This document shows positions 16,687 through 24,774 of a stretch of 55,404 nt of DNA, one piece after another. Source of the stretch: Verrucomicrobiota bacterium (GTDB lineage Bacteria > Verrucomicrobiota > Kiritimatiellia > UBA8416 > JABMPJ01); assembly GCA_018648805.1 (NCBI GenBank), contig JABGQM010000028.1, positions 1 through 55,404 on the forward strand, read 5' to 3'. Within the stretch, counting starts at the first letter, position 1; the number at the start of each line of letters is the position of its first letter. A program made the translations under genes and the position numbers. Below the pieces are notes generated by a model. The model worked only from the letters and a program-made list of their open reading frames with translations, did no database searches and was not told the origin of the DNA.

Positions 16687-17708
16687 GGGTGTAGAAGGAG
16701 GGTCCGGTTGTTGATCAGGTCGGCGACACGTTCCTGTCCCAACAGGAACATGGCCGTCGTAAACTGGCGTCGCAGCGTCTCGATCAGATCGATCATGCGC
16801 TCGGGCGACTCCGCGGCGCGGTCCAGGAACGGACGTGCCACGCCGCACAGCGAAGCCCCCAGGATCATGGCCTTGACCATGTCGATGCCGTTGCGGATGC
16901 CGCCGGAGGCGATCAGTGTGAGACGGTCGGCATAGGGCTGCAGCAGGCGCAAGGCATCCGGCGTGGGCAGGCCCCAGTCCTGGAACAGCTCGCCGGACGA
17001 ACAGCCGGTGCTGTCGCGATGGGACTCGATGCGACTCCAGGAGGTACCGCCCGCACCGGCCACATCGATCGTGGTGACACCGGCTTCAATAAGCCGCTTG
17101 GCATCCTCGTCGCTGATGCCGGTGCCGACCTCCTTGACCACAACAGGGACCTTCAGTGCCCGCACGACCTCAGCGATGCGCGCCGCCAGGCCGCTGAAGT
17201 TGGTGTCGCCCTCGGGCTGCACGGCCTCCTGAAGGGGGTTGAGGTGGAGGCAGAGGGCATCCACGCCGGTCTGATCGACCAAGCGCGTGCAGTCGGCGGG
17301 GGTCACCCCGCCGTTCAACTGGATGGCACCCAAGTTACCGAAGAGGAGCGTCTGCGGGGCCACATCGCGCAGCATGAAGCTGGCGCGCGCCTGCGCATCG
17401 GCCAGCATGATCCGCTGCGAGCCGAGCCCCATGGCAATGCCGGTGGCTTCGGCGGCAATGGCCAGGTTGCGGTTGATCGTTTGTAGCGCCTCGTCGGCGC
17501 CACCGGTCATGCCGGAGATCAGGAGCGGGAACGAGAGGGTCTTGCCCATGAACGTGACACGCGTATCCACCGCATCGCGATCGATCTCGGGCAGGGCACG
17601 GTGCGTGAGGCGGATCGGGTCGAAGTAGAACTTGCGCCGGTCGGTCTGTGGATCGTCACGCAGGATCTGCAGGTGTTCCAACTTTCGCCGGTTGATGGGG
17701 TCATGCAT
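16683..17708 (-). CDS. fni: Type 2 isopentenyl-diphosphate delta-isomerase
   Basis: The 341-residue FMN-dependent enzyme interconverts isopentenyl and dimethylallyl diphosphate. It carries family landmarks MTGGADEALQTINRNLA, GLGSQRIM, the LHLNPLQEAVQPEGD segment and the flavin phosphate-binding pattern TTIDVAGAGGTSW. The start at 17708 (MHDPINRRK) overlaps the HMG-CoA reductase stop by 8 nt; the longer ORF would run far into that gene. Its presence in the operon fits a mevalonate route, which makes only isopentenyl diphosphate and needs an isomerase. Confidence 0.95.
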   Translation of the reverse strand: MHDPINRRKLEHLQILRDDPQTDRRKFYFDPIRLTHRALPEIDRDAVDTRVTFMGKTLSFPLLISGMTGGADEALQTINRNLAIAAEATGIAMGLGSQRIMLADAQARASFMLRDVAPQTLLFGNLGAIQLNGGVTPADCTRLVDQTGVDALCLHLNPLQEAVQPEGDTNFSGLAARIAEVVRALKVPVVVKEVGTGISDEDAKRLIEAGVTTIDVAGAGGTSWSRIESHRDSTGCSSGELFQDWGLPTPDALRLLQPYADRLTLIASGGIRNGIDMVKAMILGASLCGVARPFLDRAAESPERMIDLIETLRRQFTTAMFLLGQERVADLINNRTLLLHP

Positions 17709-18747
17709 CGCGTTTGCGCTCCAGGCGGCGATGGGCCTGCATGAGCTCGCCGGGGTTGGTCTGTGCGGCCAAAAGGGAGAGCTCACCACACAGCACGACC
17801 GCGCCGGCCACGGCGGCCAGGCGTTGCGCATTCTGGCCGGGTGTGCGCTCGACCAGGCAGCCCAGGCGCTCCAGGTTGGCCCGGACAAACTCCAGTTCCT
17901 TGCCGTTGCCTACCGTGCCGACAATCACGTTGGGCAGCGTGACCGAGAAATAGAGATCGCCCTCACGGACTTCGGCAAACGTGAAGGCCTGCGAGCCCTC
18001 GATGATGTTTGCCCCGTCCTGGCCGGTGGCCAGGTAGAGGGCCAGCAGCATGTTAGCCACATGGGCGTTGGCCGACCGGATGCCACCCGCCAGGGAGGTG
18101 CCGACCAGGTTCTTGGCGGTATTGAGCTTGGCAATCGCAGCCGGCGTGGTGCGTAGCAGCGTGGAGCAGACATCGGCCGGCACAAGCATGTCGGCAATGA
18201 CATACTTGCCGCGCCCGAGGATGCCGTTCACGGCCGAGGCTTTCTTGTCGGTGCAGTAGTTGCCCGAGATGGAGACATAGGTCAGCGTGGGATAGCGTTC
18301 GAGCAGCCAGGTCATGGCGGCATCCGCCGCGGCGGTGACCATGTTGTGGCCGGCGGCATCGCCGGTCTGCATTCCGATGCGGAGGAAGAGCAGGCTGCCC
18401 ACGATCTGCCAGTTCAGATCCTGCAGGCGGCCGTAACGGGTGGTTGAAGCGACCACTTCGGCCAGCGCCGTCTGGTCATCCATAATAGCCAGGGCACAGC
18501 GGGCGGCTTCACTCCCGGATGGCGCTTCAAGCAGGATCGAGCGCGTCATGACATCACGCGGAATCGCAACCGCAATACCGTCGCACGCCATAGAGACCTT
18601 GGCCCCGCGCGCCGTGGAGGGCCAGAGGGGGGATTCGTAGGTTGCCAGGGGTGCCGAGAGGGCTTCGTTGACAACGTCGCCCGTGATGTGCATGGGGCCC
18701 ACCCAGCGCATCGGCACGTTCGCCGTAGCTCGCGTCTTCGTTTGCAT
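17701..18747 (-). CDS. Hydroxymethylglutaryl-CoA reductase
   Basis: The 348-residue enzyme reduces HMG-CoA to mevalonate, the committed step. Two strong motifs are seen: GDAAGHNMVTAAAD, carrying the catalytic Asp, and SGNYCTDKKASAVN, carrying the catalytic Lys. The second motif follows the class I (eukaryote/archaeon-type) wording rather than class II, suggesting NADPH use and lateral history; this is inference. It is the first gene of the six-gene operon. Upstream, at 18748-18800, a weak -35/-10 pair can be drawn but is not convincing. Confidence 0.95.
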   Translation of the reverse strand: MQTKTRATANVPMRWVGPMHITGDVVNEALSAPLATYESPLWPSTARGAKVSMACDGIAVAIPRDVMTRSILLEAPSGSEAARCALAIMDDQTALAEVVASTTRYGRLQDLNWQIVGSLLFLRIGMQTGDAAGHNMVTAAADAAMTWLLERYPTLTYVSISGNYCTDKKASAVNGILGRGKYVIADMLVPADVCSTLLRTTPAAIAKLNTAKNLVGTSLAGGIRSANAHVANMLLALYLATGQDGANIIEGSQAFTFAEVREGDLYFSVTLPNVIVGTVGNGKELEFVRANLERLGCLVERTPGQNAQRLAAVAGAVVLCGELSLLAAQTNPGELMQAHRRLERKRDA

Positions 18748-18811
18748 TGGGGAAAACTACCCTATCCCCCGCTGGAATGCAATGGTAGTAGGGCGTGGGT
18801 CTATCAGGCCT

Positions 18812-18845
18812 ACTGCCCACTGCTCACTGCCCACTGCTCACTTCG
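18812..18845. repeat. Single-arm heptad array at the ankyrin gene stop (ACTGCYC)
   Basis: ACTGCCC, ACTGCTC, ACTGCCC and ACTGCTC run in tandem. The ankyrin gene stop (TCA on this strand, 18838-18840) falls inside the last unit. The words match those of the array at 8756-8800, 10 kb away. Confidence 0.8.
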
Positions 18846-19548
18846 ATGGGGCGAGGAGGGCGGCGAGGTCGGTGTGGCCGCGTTGGAGCGCAAAGTCGCG
18901 GGCGGTGTCGCCGTCGGTGTCCTTCATGGCCGGGTCGGCCCCGGCGGCGAGGAGGGCGGCCACGATCCCGGCGTGGCCTTCGGCGGCCGCGAACATGAGC
19001 GGGGTCCACCGTTCACCGCCGTCGACCGCATTGACGTCGGCCTTATGTGTGAGGAGCAGCTCCACGGCGGAACGGTTGGTGCCGGTGGCCGCAAACATCA
19101 GGGCGGTTCGGCCCATGCGATCCGTGAGCGCACTGTCGGCCTTGTGAGTAAGCAGTAGGGCGATCACGTCGCTGTGTCCATTGAACGCGGCCAGCATCAG
19201 GGCCGTACGCCCCTCCGCGTTGGGCTTGTTCACATCAAAGCCACTGTCGATCACGCGCTTGATGGCGTCGGTCTTACCCGCGAGCGCCGCGCTATAGAAT
19301 AGTGCCGCGGGCGGTATCATGGCGGCCGCGGTAGGGGGTGGCGGAGGGGGTGGTGACGATACGCGCCTAGACACCGCGGGCGCTGCGGGCGCTGCGGCGG
19401 GCGCTGCGGCGGGCGGCGCGGCAGGCGGAGCCGAGGGTGGGGCCGCGGGCGTATCGGAGTCGGATTGGCGGCAGCCAACAGGCAGCAGCAACGCCATCAT
19501 AAGAGAGACCAAGCCGAGATTCAGAAGGGAGCGATTGTTTGTTTTCAT
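18838..19548 (-). CDS. Ankyrin-repeat lipoprotein
   Basis: The 236-residue protein starts with a lipoprotein signal (hydrophobic stretch to LLLPVGC, Cys near 26). A low-complexity Ala/Pro linker follows, made of repeated GCG/GCC/CCG-type codons (about 33-75), then four or five ankyrin repeats with the pattern GRTALMLAAFNGHSDVIALLL and GADPAMKDTDGDTA. Ankyrin repeats bind proteins; this one would be presented in the periplasm or at the cell surface on a flexible tether. AAAGGA lies 5 nt before the ATG. The partner is unknown. Confidence 0.88.
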   Translation of the reverse strand: MKTNNRSLLNLGLVSLMMALLLPVGCRQSDSDTPAAPPSAPPAAPPAAAPAAAPAAPAVSRRVSSPPPPPPPTAAAMIPPAALFYSAALAGKTDAIKRVIDSGFDVNKPNAEGRTALMLAAFNGHSDVIALLLTHKADSALTDRMGRTALMFAATGTNRSAVELLLTHKADVNAVDGGERWTPLMFAAAEGHAGIVAALLAAGADPAMKDTDGDTARDFALQRGHTDLAALLAPSK

Positions 19549-19588
19549 GGTCCTTTCATAGCGCGGATGCGGCGATAAGGAAAGCCTC

Positions 19589-20986
19589 TTAGTTCCAGGC
19601 GCGGTATTGAGGCATGCGCGTGGTGACTTTTTTCATGTAGTTGCGGGTCTCCTCGTAGGGGAGATCGCTGCGCAGGCGGGCGTAGACCTCGTCGGAGCTC
19701 ATGCGGTTGATGATGGGGGCGGCGCGGCGGACCGAGCGGCCGTCGGTGAAGGCACGTGCCACATTGCCGGCCCCGGTGTTGTAGGCCGCGATGGTGCAGA
19801 GCATGCGGCTGGTCGGGTTTTCGATGGCCTTGAGATAGCGGCCACTCAGGACGTAGACAAAGGCGCAGCCAAGCTCGACGTTGTTGCGCGGATTGTAGAG
19901 GTAGGTGCCGGGCAGCATGCGGTCCTTCTTATAGACATAGCGGTAGGCATCGCGCGCACCGGAGCGCGGCACGAGCTGCATGAGACCGTAGGCCGGCACG
20001 CCGGAGCGGGCGCGCGGATTGAAGGAGGACTCGGTCTCCATGAGGGCATAAACCAGTGGCGGATAGACATTGTACTTGGCGGCGTACTCCTCAACCAGCG
20101 GCCGGAACCGTTCGGCCCGCACGCGCACGTGGTCGGGTACGAGCGGCACCTTGACGCTGGCCACGCGACGTGTTCTGCCGTCGCTGCCCTTGACCTCTTT
20201 GACGTCCACGCCCGCGTCGACGATTTCACGTGCATAGGCGTTGGCGTTGGCGTGCGTAACCGCCGCGCCGTTCTGCGTGCGCAACTGGCCACGCAGGAGC
20301 GGGTCCTTGGAAGGCTTCCAGCTTGAGGCCGGCTTCTTCGGCGCGGCTGGTGGCGCGGCACCCGCTGCGCCGGGCACCTTCAACACCTGCCCGACCCGCA
20401 GCCACCCATCCGGATCGATCCCGTTGGCACGCGCCAGCTCCTGGCGAGTCACCTTCAGTTTGCGCGAGACACCCCACAGGGAGTCGCCGGGCTGGACCTT
20501 ATAGCGGCCCTGTGCCCCGACGGGTGGCGCGGCCGCTTTCTTGCCGCCACCGAAAAGACGACGCCGGAACATCTGGATGGGACCTTCGGTACCGCTCAGG
20601 GCGAGGCGCTCGACCGCAGCGGCCAACTCGGTCTTGACGGCGGCTGGATCGCTGTCGGCTTCCACGACCACCTCCACGCGGGCGGAGCCATCCCCGAAAT
20701 CGACACCACTGCGCTCCTCGAGGTCCTCGCTGTACTGCACCCAGCTCTTCTTTTCGGGCACCCAGACATCCTGTTCACCCCAGACACGCCCGGCCTCGCG
20801 CACGAACGCCTCAAAGGCTTTCACCTCCTGCTCGACGAACTCGGCGTACTGCCGGGTCACCGCCTCGTTATAGGCCACCATGGCCGCCTGGTCTTCGGCC
20901 AACCACGCTTCGAAGTCCTGCTCCTGGGCGCGAAGCGGGGTGAGTATCAGGGCGGCGATAAGGAACAGTGCGAAACGTACAGGCAT
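19589..20986 (-). CDS. MltC-type lytic transglycosylase with an inserted LysM domain
   Basis: From the ATG at 20986 (GGAGGT 4 nt upstream) the 465-residue product has a signal peptide (to about residue 20) and an MltC-like N-terminal domain (about 25-130). A LysM peptidoglycan-binding domain follows (161-205, YKVQPGDSLWGVS through GQVLKVPG), then a linker and an SLT catalytic domain from about 300. Glu319 in TESSFNP is the expected catalytic acid, followed by YGLMQLVP and AAYNTGAGN. It cleaves peptidoglycan glycan strands. Known MltC proteins are shorter (about 360 residues) and lack LysM. No lipobox cysteine is seen, so it may be periplasmic rather than lipid-anchored. Confidence 0.9.
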   Translation of the reverse strand: MPVRFALFLIAALILTPLRAQEQDFEAWLAEDQAAMVAYNEAVTRQYAEFVEQEVKAFEAFVREAGRVWGEQDVWVPEKKSWVQYSEDLEERSGVDFGDGSARVEVVVEADSDPAAVKTELAAAVERLALSGTEGPIQMFRRRLFGGGKKAAAPPVGAQGRYKVQPGDSLWGVSRKLKVTRQELARANGIDPDGWLRVGQVLKVPGAAGAAPPAAPKKPASSWKPSKDPLLRGQLRTQNGAAVTHANANAYAREIVDAGVDVKEVKGSDGRTRRVASVKVPLVPDHVRVRAERFRPLVEEYAAKYNVYPPLVYALMETESSFNPRARSGVPAYGLMQLVPRSGARDAYRYVYKKDRMLPGTYLYNPRNNVELGCAFVYVLSGRYLKAIENPTSRMLCTIAAYNTGAGNVARAFTDGRSVRRAAPIINRMSSDEVYARLRSDLPYEETRNYMKKVTTRMPQYRAWN

Positions 20987-21156
20987 AATGACCTCCGGAT
21001 AGCCGTTTTGTCTTACACGGCATGATGCCATAGTGCGGGTCCACAGGCAAATGGTTCCGCGCGGTTCCAAATAGAGGCGCTTCAGGTACTAGCGGGGGAT
21101 TTTCTATTGATGAATCGCGTACAGGACGGAGGCAGGTAGGGACCGTGTAAGTTGAT

Positions 21157-21312
21157 CGGTTAAGGGTAACCGGGTAAGGGTGGCGGTTACGGAAGCGGTT
21201 AAGTGTCCGATAAAGTGTATGGAGAGCGCAGCGCACACACTTAAGCGTACACTTCGTCGCACTCTTAACCGCAACACTTACTTGGATACGCTTAATCGCC
21301 TGACTTAACCGG
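21157..21312. repeat. Two-armed word array of about 12-nt units (GTTAAGTGT type)
   Basis: The left arm (about 21157-21222) repeats units such as GTTAAGTGTCCG and GTTACGGAAGCG; the right arm (about 21233-21312) carries the same kind of unit on the opposite strand, for example GTTAAGAGTGCG and GTAAGTGTTGCG. Units vary from 12 to 15 nt. The arms face each other around a short centre (GAGAGCGCAGCGC). It lies between the divergent transglycosylase and hydrolase genes; the flanks 20987-21156 and 21313-21498 show nothing else that I can name. Confidence 0.8.
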
Positions 21313-21498
21313 CCCAGCAGAGCATGTGCGGGGTACAGGCCAATGAAACAGCACCCGCAAATCCCAGAAGCGCCCAAATAGAGGATGCCAGTGCTGCTTG
21401 TCGAGCAGTTCGGATTTGATCTTTGATGGGTTTGGCAGCAGAGTGCTGGCGCCATTCAAGGGCACCCCTTTGCGATGAGGCCTACGGTCGGGTGATGA

Positions 21499-22512
21499 AT
21501 GGCTCAGATTAGGACTCATGTGATGATTTCCCTTCAACGCAAACATCTTATACGTGTAGCGCTCACGACGCTCGCTGTCGGCCTGGTGCTTTTTGGTGGA
21601 CTGAACTACCTGGCCTACAAGCATGCGCGTGCGATGCTCTGCTTCGGCGATGGACCCGGCCGCACACGCCGACCCGAGGATCTCACCTTCAAGGAAAAGA
21701 CCGATGCCGTGTTCAATGGGATCTCAATTCCGCGTCCGGTTGGTGATCGCGCCCCGACCGACCTCGCCCCCGACGCCGCGGTCATCTCTATCCCAAGCAC
21801 TGACAGCGCCACGCTCGCCGCTTGGTATGTCAATCGCGGGCCAGCCACGCCCCTCATGATTCTCTTTCATGGTTACACCGCTGAGAAGACCGCGCTGCTT
21901 ACCGAGGCACGCAGCTGTCTCGAGCTGGGCGCGTCTGTCCTGCTGGTCGATTTCCGTGGCTCGGGTGGTTCCTCCGAGGCCTACACCACGGTGGGGCTGC
22001 TCGAGGCTGACGACGTGACGGCCAGCATGCACTACGCGCACGATCAATTGGCGCACCCCTGCACCGTCCTCTTCGGTCAGAGTATGGGCGCCGCGGCGAT
22101 CTTGCGTGCGGTCCACACCCAGCACATCCAGCCCGACGGCGTCATTCTTGAGGCGGTTTTCGACACCATGCTCAATACGGTCTGCAACCGCTTCGAACTC
22201 ATGCACGCCCCATCCTTCCCGAGTGCCCAGCTCCTGATGTTCTGGGCCGGACGGCAGTGGGACGTGAACAGCTTTGCCCACAAGCCGGTCGACTACGCCG
22301 CCTCGCTGACCTGTCCTGTCCTTTTCATGCACGGCACCGCCGACCCGCGCGCCAAGCTTGTCGAAGGCCGCCGCGTCTTCGAGGCCGCCCCCGAACCCAA
22401 ACAGTTTCTCGCCTTCGAAGCCGTCGCCCACAACGCCTACGTTACCGCGCGCCCCACGCAGTGGAAGACTGCCGTCGCCGCGCTGATCGAGAAAGCATAC
22501 GAAGCGAAGTAG
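21499..22512 (+). CDS. Alpha/beta-hydrolase with N-terminal membrane anchor
   Basis: The 337-residue protein has one N-terminal hydrophobic helix (about 17-40) and an alpha/beta-hydrolase fold. Visible features are the oxyanion-hole segment LFHGYTAEKTAL, the nucleophile elbow GQSMGA with its Ser, an Asp in MHGTADPRA and a His in AVAHNAYV, completing the triad. The region DFRGSGGSSEA is typical of the FrsA/BEM46-like branch. The substrate cannot be told. The first ATG (21499) lacks a good ribosome site; the ATG at 21523 has AGGA about 8 nt upstream and is an equally likely start. Confidence 0.85.
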   Translation: MAQIRTHVMISLQRKHLIRVALTTLAVGLVLFGGLNYLAYKHARAMLCFGDGPGRTRRPEDLTFKEKTDAVFNGISIPRPVGDRAPTDLAPDAAVISIPSTDSATLAAWYVNRGPATPLMILFHGYTAEKTALLTEARSCLELGASVLLVDFRGSGGSSEAYTTVGLLEADDVTASMHYAHDQLAHPCTVLFGQSMGAAAILRAVHTQHIQPDGVILEAVFDTMLNTVCNRFELMHAPSFPSAQLLMFWAGRQWDVNSFAHKPVDYAASLTCPVLFMHGTADPRAKLVEGRRVFEAAPEPKQFLAFEAVAHNAYVTARPTQWKTAVAALIEKAYEAK

Positions 22513-22548
22513 CGGCCGACTTCCTCTCACGACGGGATGTTGATCGTT

Positions 22549-22701
22549 GGAGTAGTTTGCGACAAAGGTAACGAAGTAGTTAGGACGGTTCAGTTCACGA
22601 CAAAGTTCAGGCGGTGGGCGCTCTAACTGAAACTACCCCGTGAACGTTGCCGTGAACTACCTCGAATAACTACCCCGTGGACTTTGTCGCGAACTACTCC
22701 G
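22549..22701. repeat. Two-armed word array (AGTTCACGAC/AAAGTTC type)
   Basis: The left arm (22549-22620) and the right arm (22621-22701) are facing inverted copies built from words such as AGTAGTT, GCGACAAAG and GTTCACG. The outer ends match best: GGAGTAGTTTGCGACAAAG against GGAGTAGTTCGCGACAAAG on the other strand. It starts 36 nt after the hydrolase stop. The remainder of the gap up to 22851 contains a small inverted repeat, TGCATCGCACTGCGGTGCA (22783-22801), and no promoter that I trust. Confidence 0.8.
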
Positions 22702-22851
22702 AATGCGGCTAACGACACAGCCAGCCTGCACCCGTCCGGAATGACGCAGGACAACCCATGCAACTGCCGGACATGCGTGATTGCATCGCACTGCGGTGCA
22801 TGCCATGGTCAGTCCCAGGGTTGCTGTTGACCATAGCGAAAGGGTTCTTTC

Positions 22852-24327
22852 ATGAAATCCGTATGTCTTACCGTGCTACTCTTCTGCGTATCCGCTGTCT
22901 CTGCCGAGCAGTTCTCTTTGAAGTCGTCTGCCGGCGAGGTGACCGGCCCCTACCGCCTTGAGGAGGGCATTGAGGTCAAGGTGGGCGAGTCGCTGGCGAC
23001 GATCACGGACATAAAGCGGCGCGAGGACGCCGTACTCAGTGCCATGGAGGAGATCATCATCCCGCAGATCGATTTCCGATCAGCCAGTGTGGTCGATGCT
23101 ATCGATTTTCTTCAGCGGGCCTCCCGGCAGTTCGATAAGAAGGGCCGTGGCGTGAATCTTGTGTTGAACCTGAACCTGGATCTGCCTGCCGTAGCGGCTG
23201 TCGGGGACGACCCGTTCGCTGAGCCAGAGCCCGTCAAGAATGTGCAGGCCCCAACGGTCACATTTATGGCCCGGCACGTTACGCTCCTTGAGGCCCTCAA
23301 GATCATCACGCAGATCTCCAATCTGAAATACCGTGTGATGGGTGGCGTGGTGGTTGTTATGCCGTGGGATGCACCGGAGGGCAGCATCATCCGACGGGTG
23401 TATGATGTGCTGCCGCCGGTAGAGGACAAGATATCGATTGTGCCTAGTGAGCTTGGGGGGGAGCATTCTAACAACGACACATATTCTGAGCGCGGGCCTG
23501 ATTGGAAAGGGTTTTTCGCGGACATGGGGGTCCGGTGGCCTGCGGGTTCTTCCATAAAGTATGTCCGATCTATCGGAAAGATGATTGTTGACAATACTGA
23601 AGAGAATCTGAAGGCGCTTGAGCTCTGTCTCGCCATGGTCAATGTGTCACCGACGCAGGTTGAGATTGAAGTCCTGTTCATCGCCTTTGACGTGGCGCAC
23701 ATTGAGGAGTTGGGACGAAAGAGCATTGCGGCCGCGGCACTGTGGGAGTTATGGGAGGCAGGCCATGGTGAACTCATCGCTGCGCCGAAGACGGTGACCA
23801 AGAGCGGCAATGAATCGCAGGTGAAGGGGGTGAAGGAGTATATCTACCCGACCGAGTTTTCGGTGCAGCATGCCGGCAGCACCAATACCAACGCGGTTGT
23901 TGTCGCCGGGTTGGTGGAACCTGCCTCTTTTGAGACAAGGGAAGTGGGGGTTATTCTATCGGTGCTCCCGGAAGTTGCTTATCAGGGCGATATGATTAAT
24001 GTGAACCTGACTCCAGAGGTGGTGGGTGCTCCTGAATGGCACGAATTTGGAGGCGAGTACCTGGATGCGAATGGTCAACGCCAACAGGCGCACATGCCGC
24101 AACCAATCTTCCGTTCATATTCCTGCAACACAAGTGTCGGTGTGAAGAACGGTCACCGTATTCTGATTGGGGGAGGCATGCCCTCCCGCGATGGCAAACA
24201 GATGGTGTATGCTTTTCTGACGGCCAAGCTCATAGACATCGAAGGTAACGACGTCGAGATGGATGCCCAGCAGAAGCTGAATGAGCTGAACAAGCGCCGC
24301 GCCACCGGGGCGCAAGCTCTCCGTTGA
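22852..24327 (+). CDS. Secretin-like protein (type II/III secretion or type IV pilus secretin family)
   Basis: The 491-residue protein has a signal peptide (to about residue 18). A segment at about 60-180 resembles the small ring-forming N-domains of secretins (FRSASVVDAIDFLQ, then VTLLEALKIITQISNLKYRV), followed by a C-terminal secretin domain (VGVILSVLPEVAYQGDMINV then LTPEV). Secretins form outer-membrane gates. No other secretion or pilus gene lies within the window, so it is an orphan here. It resembles the stand-alone secretin-like proteins often seen in PVC genomes. Whether it forms a pore or is a derivative is uncertain. Confidence 0.75.
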   Translation: MKSVCLTVLLFCVSAVSAEQFSLKSSAGEVTGPYRLEEGIEVKVGESLATITDIKRREDAVLSAMEEIIIPQIDFRSASVVDAIDFLQRASRQFDKKGRGVNLVLNLNLDLPAVAAVGDDPFAEPEPVKNVQAPTVTFMARHVTLLEALKIITQISNLKYRVMGGVVVVMPWDAPEGSIIRRVYDVLPPVEDKISIVPSELGGEHSNNDTYSERGPDWKGFFADMGVRWPAGSSIKYVRSIGKMIVDNTEENLKALELCLAMVNVSPTQVEIEVLFIAFDVAHIEELGRKSIAAAALWELWEAGHGELIAAPKTVTKSGNESQVKGVKEYIYPTEFSVQHAGSTNTNAVVVAGLVEPASFETREVGVILSVLPEVAYQGDMINVNLTPEVVGAPEWHEFGGEYLDANGQRQQAHMPQPIFRSYSCNTSVGVKNGHRILIGGGMPSRDGKQMVYAFLTAKLIDIEGNDVEMDAQQKLNELNKRRATGAQALR

Positions 24328-24362
24328 ACCCACTCGGAGTGTTGCGTAGCGGGAGATGTCTC

Positions 24363-24689
24363 ATGCCGATATCTGAGGCGTTTACGGAATATATAGTGGA
24401 CCAGCTCTCGAGTTGGGGTGAGGTGACATCGCGTCGCATGTTTGGTGGGGCGGGGCTCTACCGCGACGGGAAGATGTTTGGATTGATCGCGGATGATGTG
24501 GTCTATCTGAAGGTGGATGACTCCAACCGGCAGGCTTTTATCGATGCCGGATGTGGTCCGTTCAAGCCTTACCCGGATAAGCCGACCGAAATGTCCTACT
24601 ACGACGTTCCTCCTGATGTGCTGGAAACACCACCCGAGTTCGTCGAATGGGCGCAACGCTCATTGGCGATCCAGCTCAGGAAGCCGTAA
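24363..24689 (+). CDS. TfoX N-terminal-domain protein
   Basis: The 108-residue protein has the TfoX_N pattern: SSWGEVTSRRMFGGAGLYRDGKMFGL, then YLKVDD and a Met-Ser-Tyr-Tyr segment near residue 78. TfoX in enterobacteria regulates competence, but single-domain proteins of this kind are widespread with unclear roles. The start at 24363 has GGGAGA about 6 nt upstream and lies 36 nt after the secretin-like gene stop; the longer ORF would use a TTG inside that gene's stop region. Confidence 0.88.
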   Translation: MPISEAFTEYIVDQLSSWGEVTSRRMFGGAGLYRDGKMFGLIADDVVYLKVDDSNRQAFIDAGCGPFKPYPDKPTEMSYYDVPPDVLETPPEFVEWAQRSLAIQLRKP

Positions 24690-24737
24690 CGGGCATGCGG
24701 CCGTGTGTCATGTGATGCCCGCCTGTGTCGTTCAGGC

Positions 24738-24766
24738 TTGGTGTGGCCGCGGCCTGCCTCTACTAT
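24738..24766 (+). promoter_or_regulatory. Probable sigma-70-type promoter of recQ, near-leaderless
   Basis: TTGGTG (24738-24743) and TACTAT (24761-24766) are 17 nt apart. The start of transcription would be about 7 nt after the -10, that is 24773-24775, exactly at the recQ ATG (24775). No Shine-Dalgarno precedes that ATG, consistent with a leaderless message. Confidence 0.45.
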
Positions 24767-24774
24767 AGTTGGTT

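Noticed and set aside
15445..16935. A 496-codon plus-strand frame across the mevalonate operon
   Set aside because: It is antisense to HMG-CoA synthase and the isomerase, whose motifs are unmistakable. The frame is open only because of high GC in the third codon position.
18748..18800. Promoter of the mevalonate operon
   Set aside because: A TTGCAT/TAGTTT pair at 17 nt can be drawn, but both boxes match consensus at only about half of positions.
19380..19440. GCG/GGC repeat in the ankyrin lipoprotein as a mobile repeat
   Set aside because: It is an ordinary Ala/Pro linker coded by GC-rich codons and does not keep a fixed unit.
22783..22801. Riboswitch before the secretin-like gene
   Set aside because: Only a short inverted repeat is visible; no known aptamer pattern was found.
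24036..24248. Small plus-strand frame inside the secretin-like gene
   Set aside because: It is out of frame with a gene whose secretin motifs extend across it.
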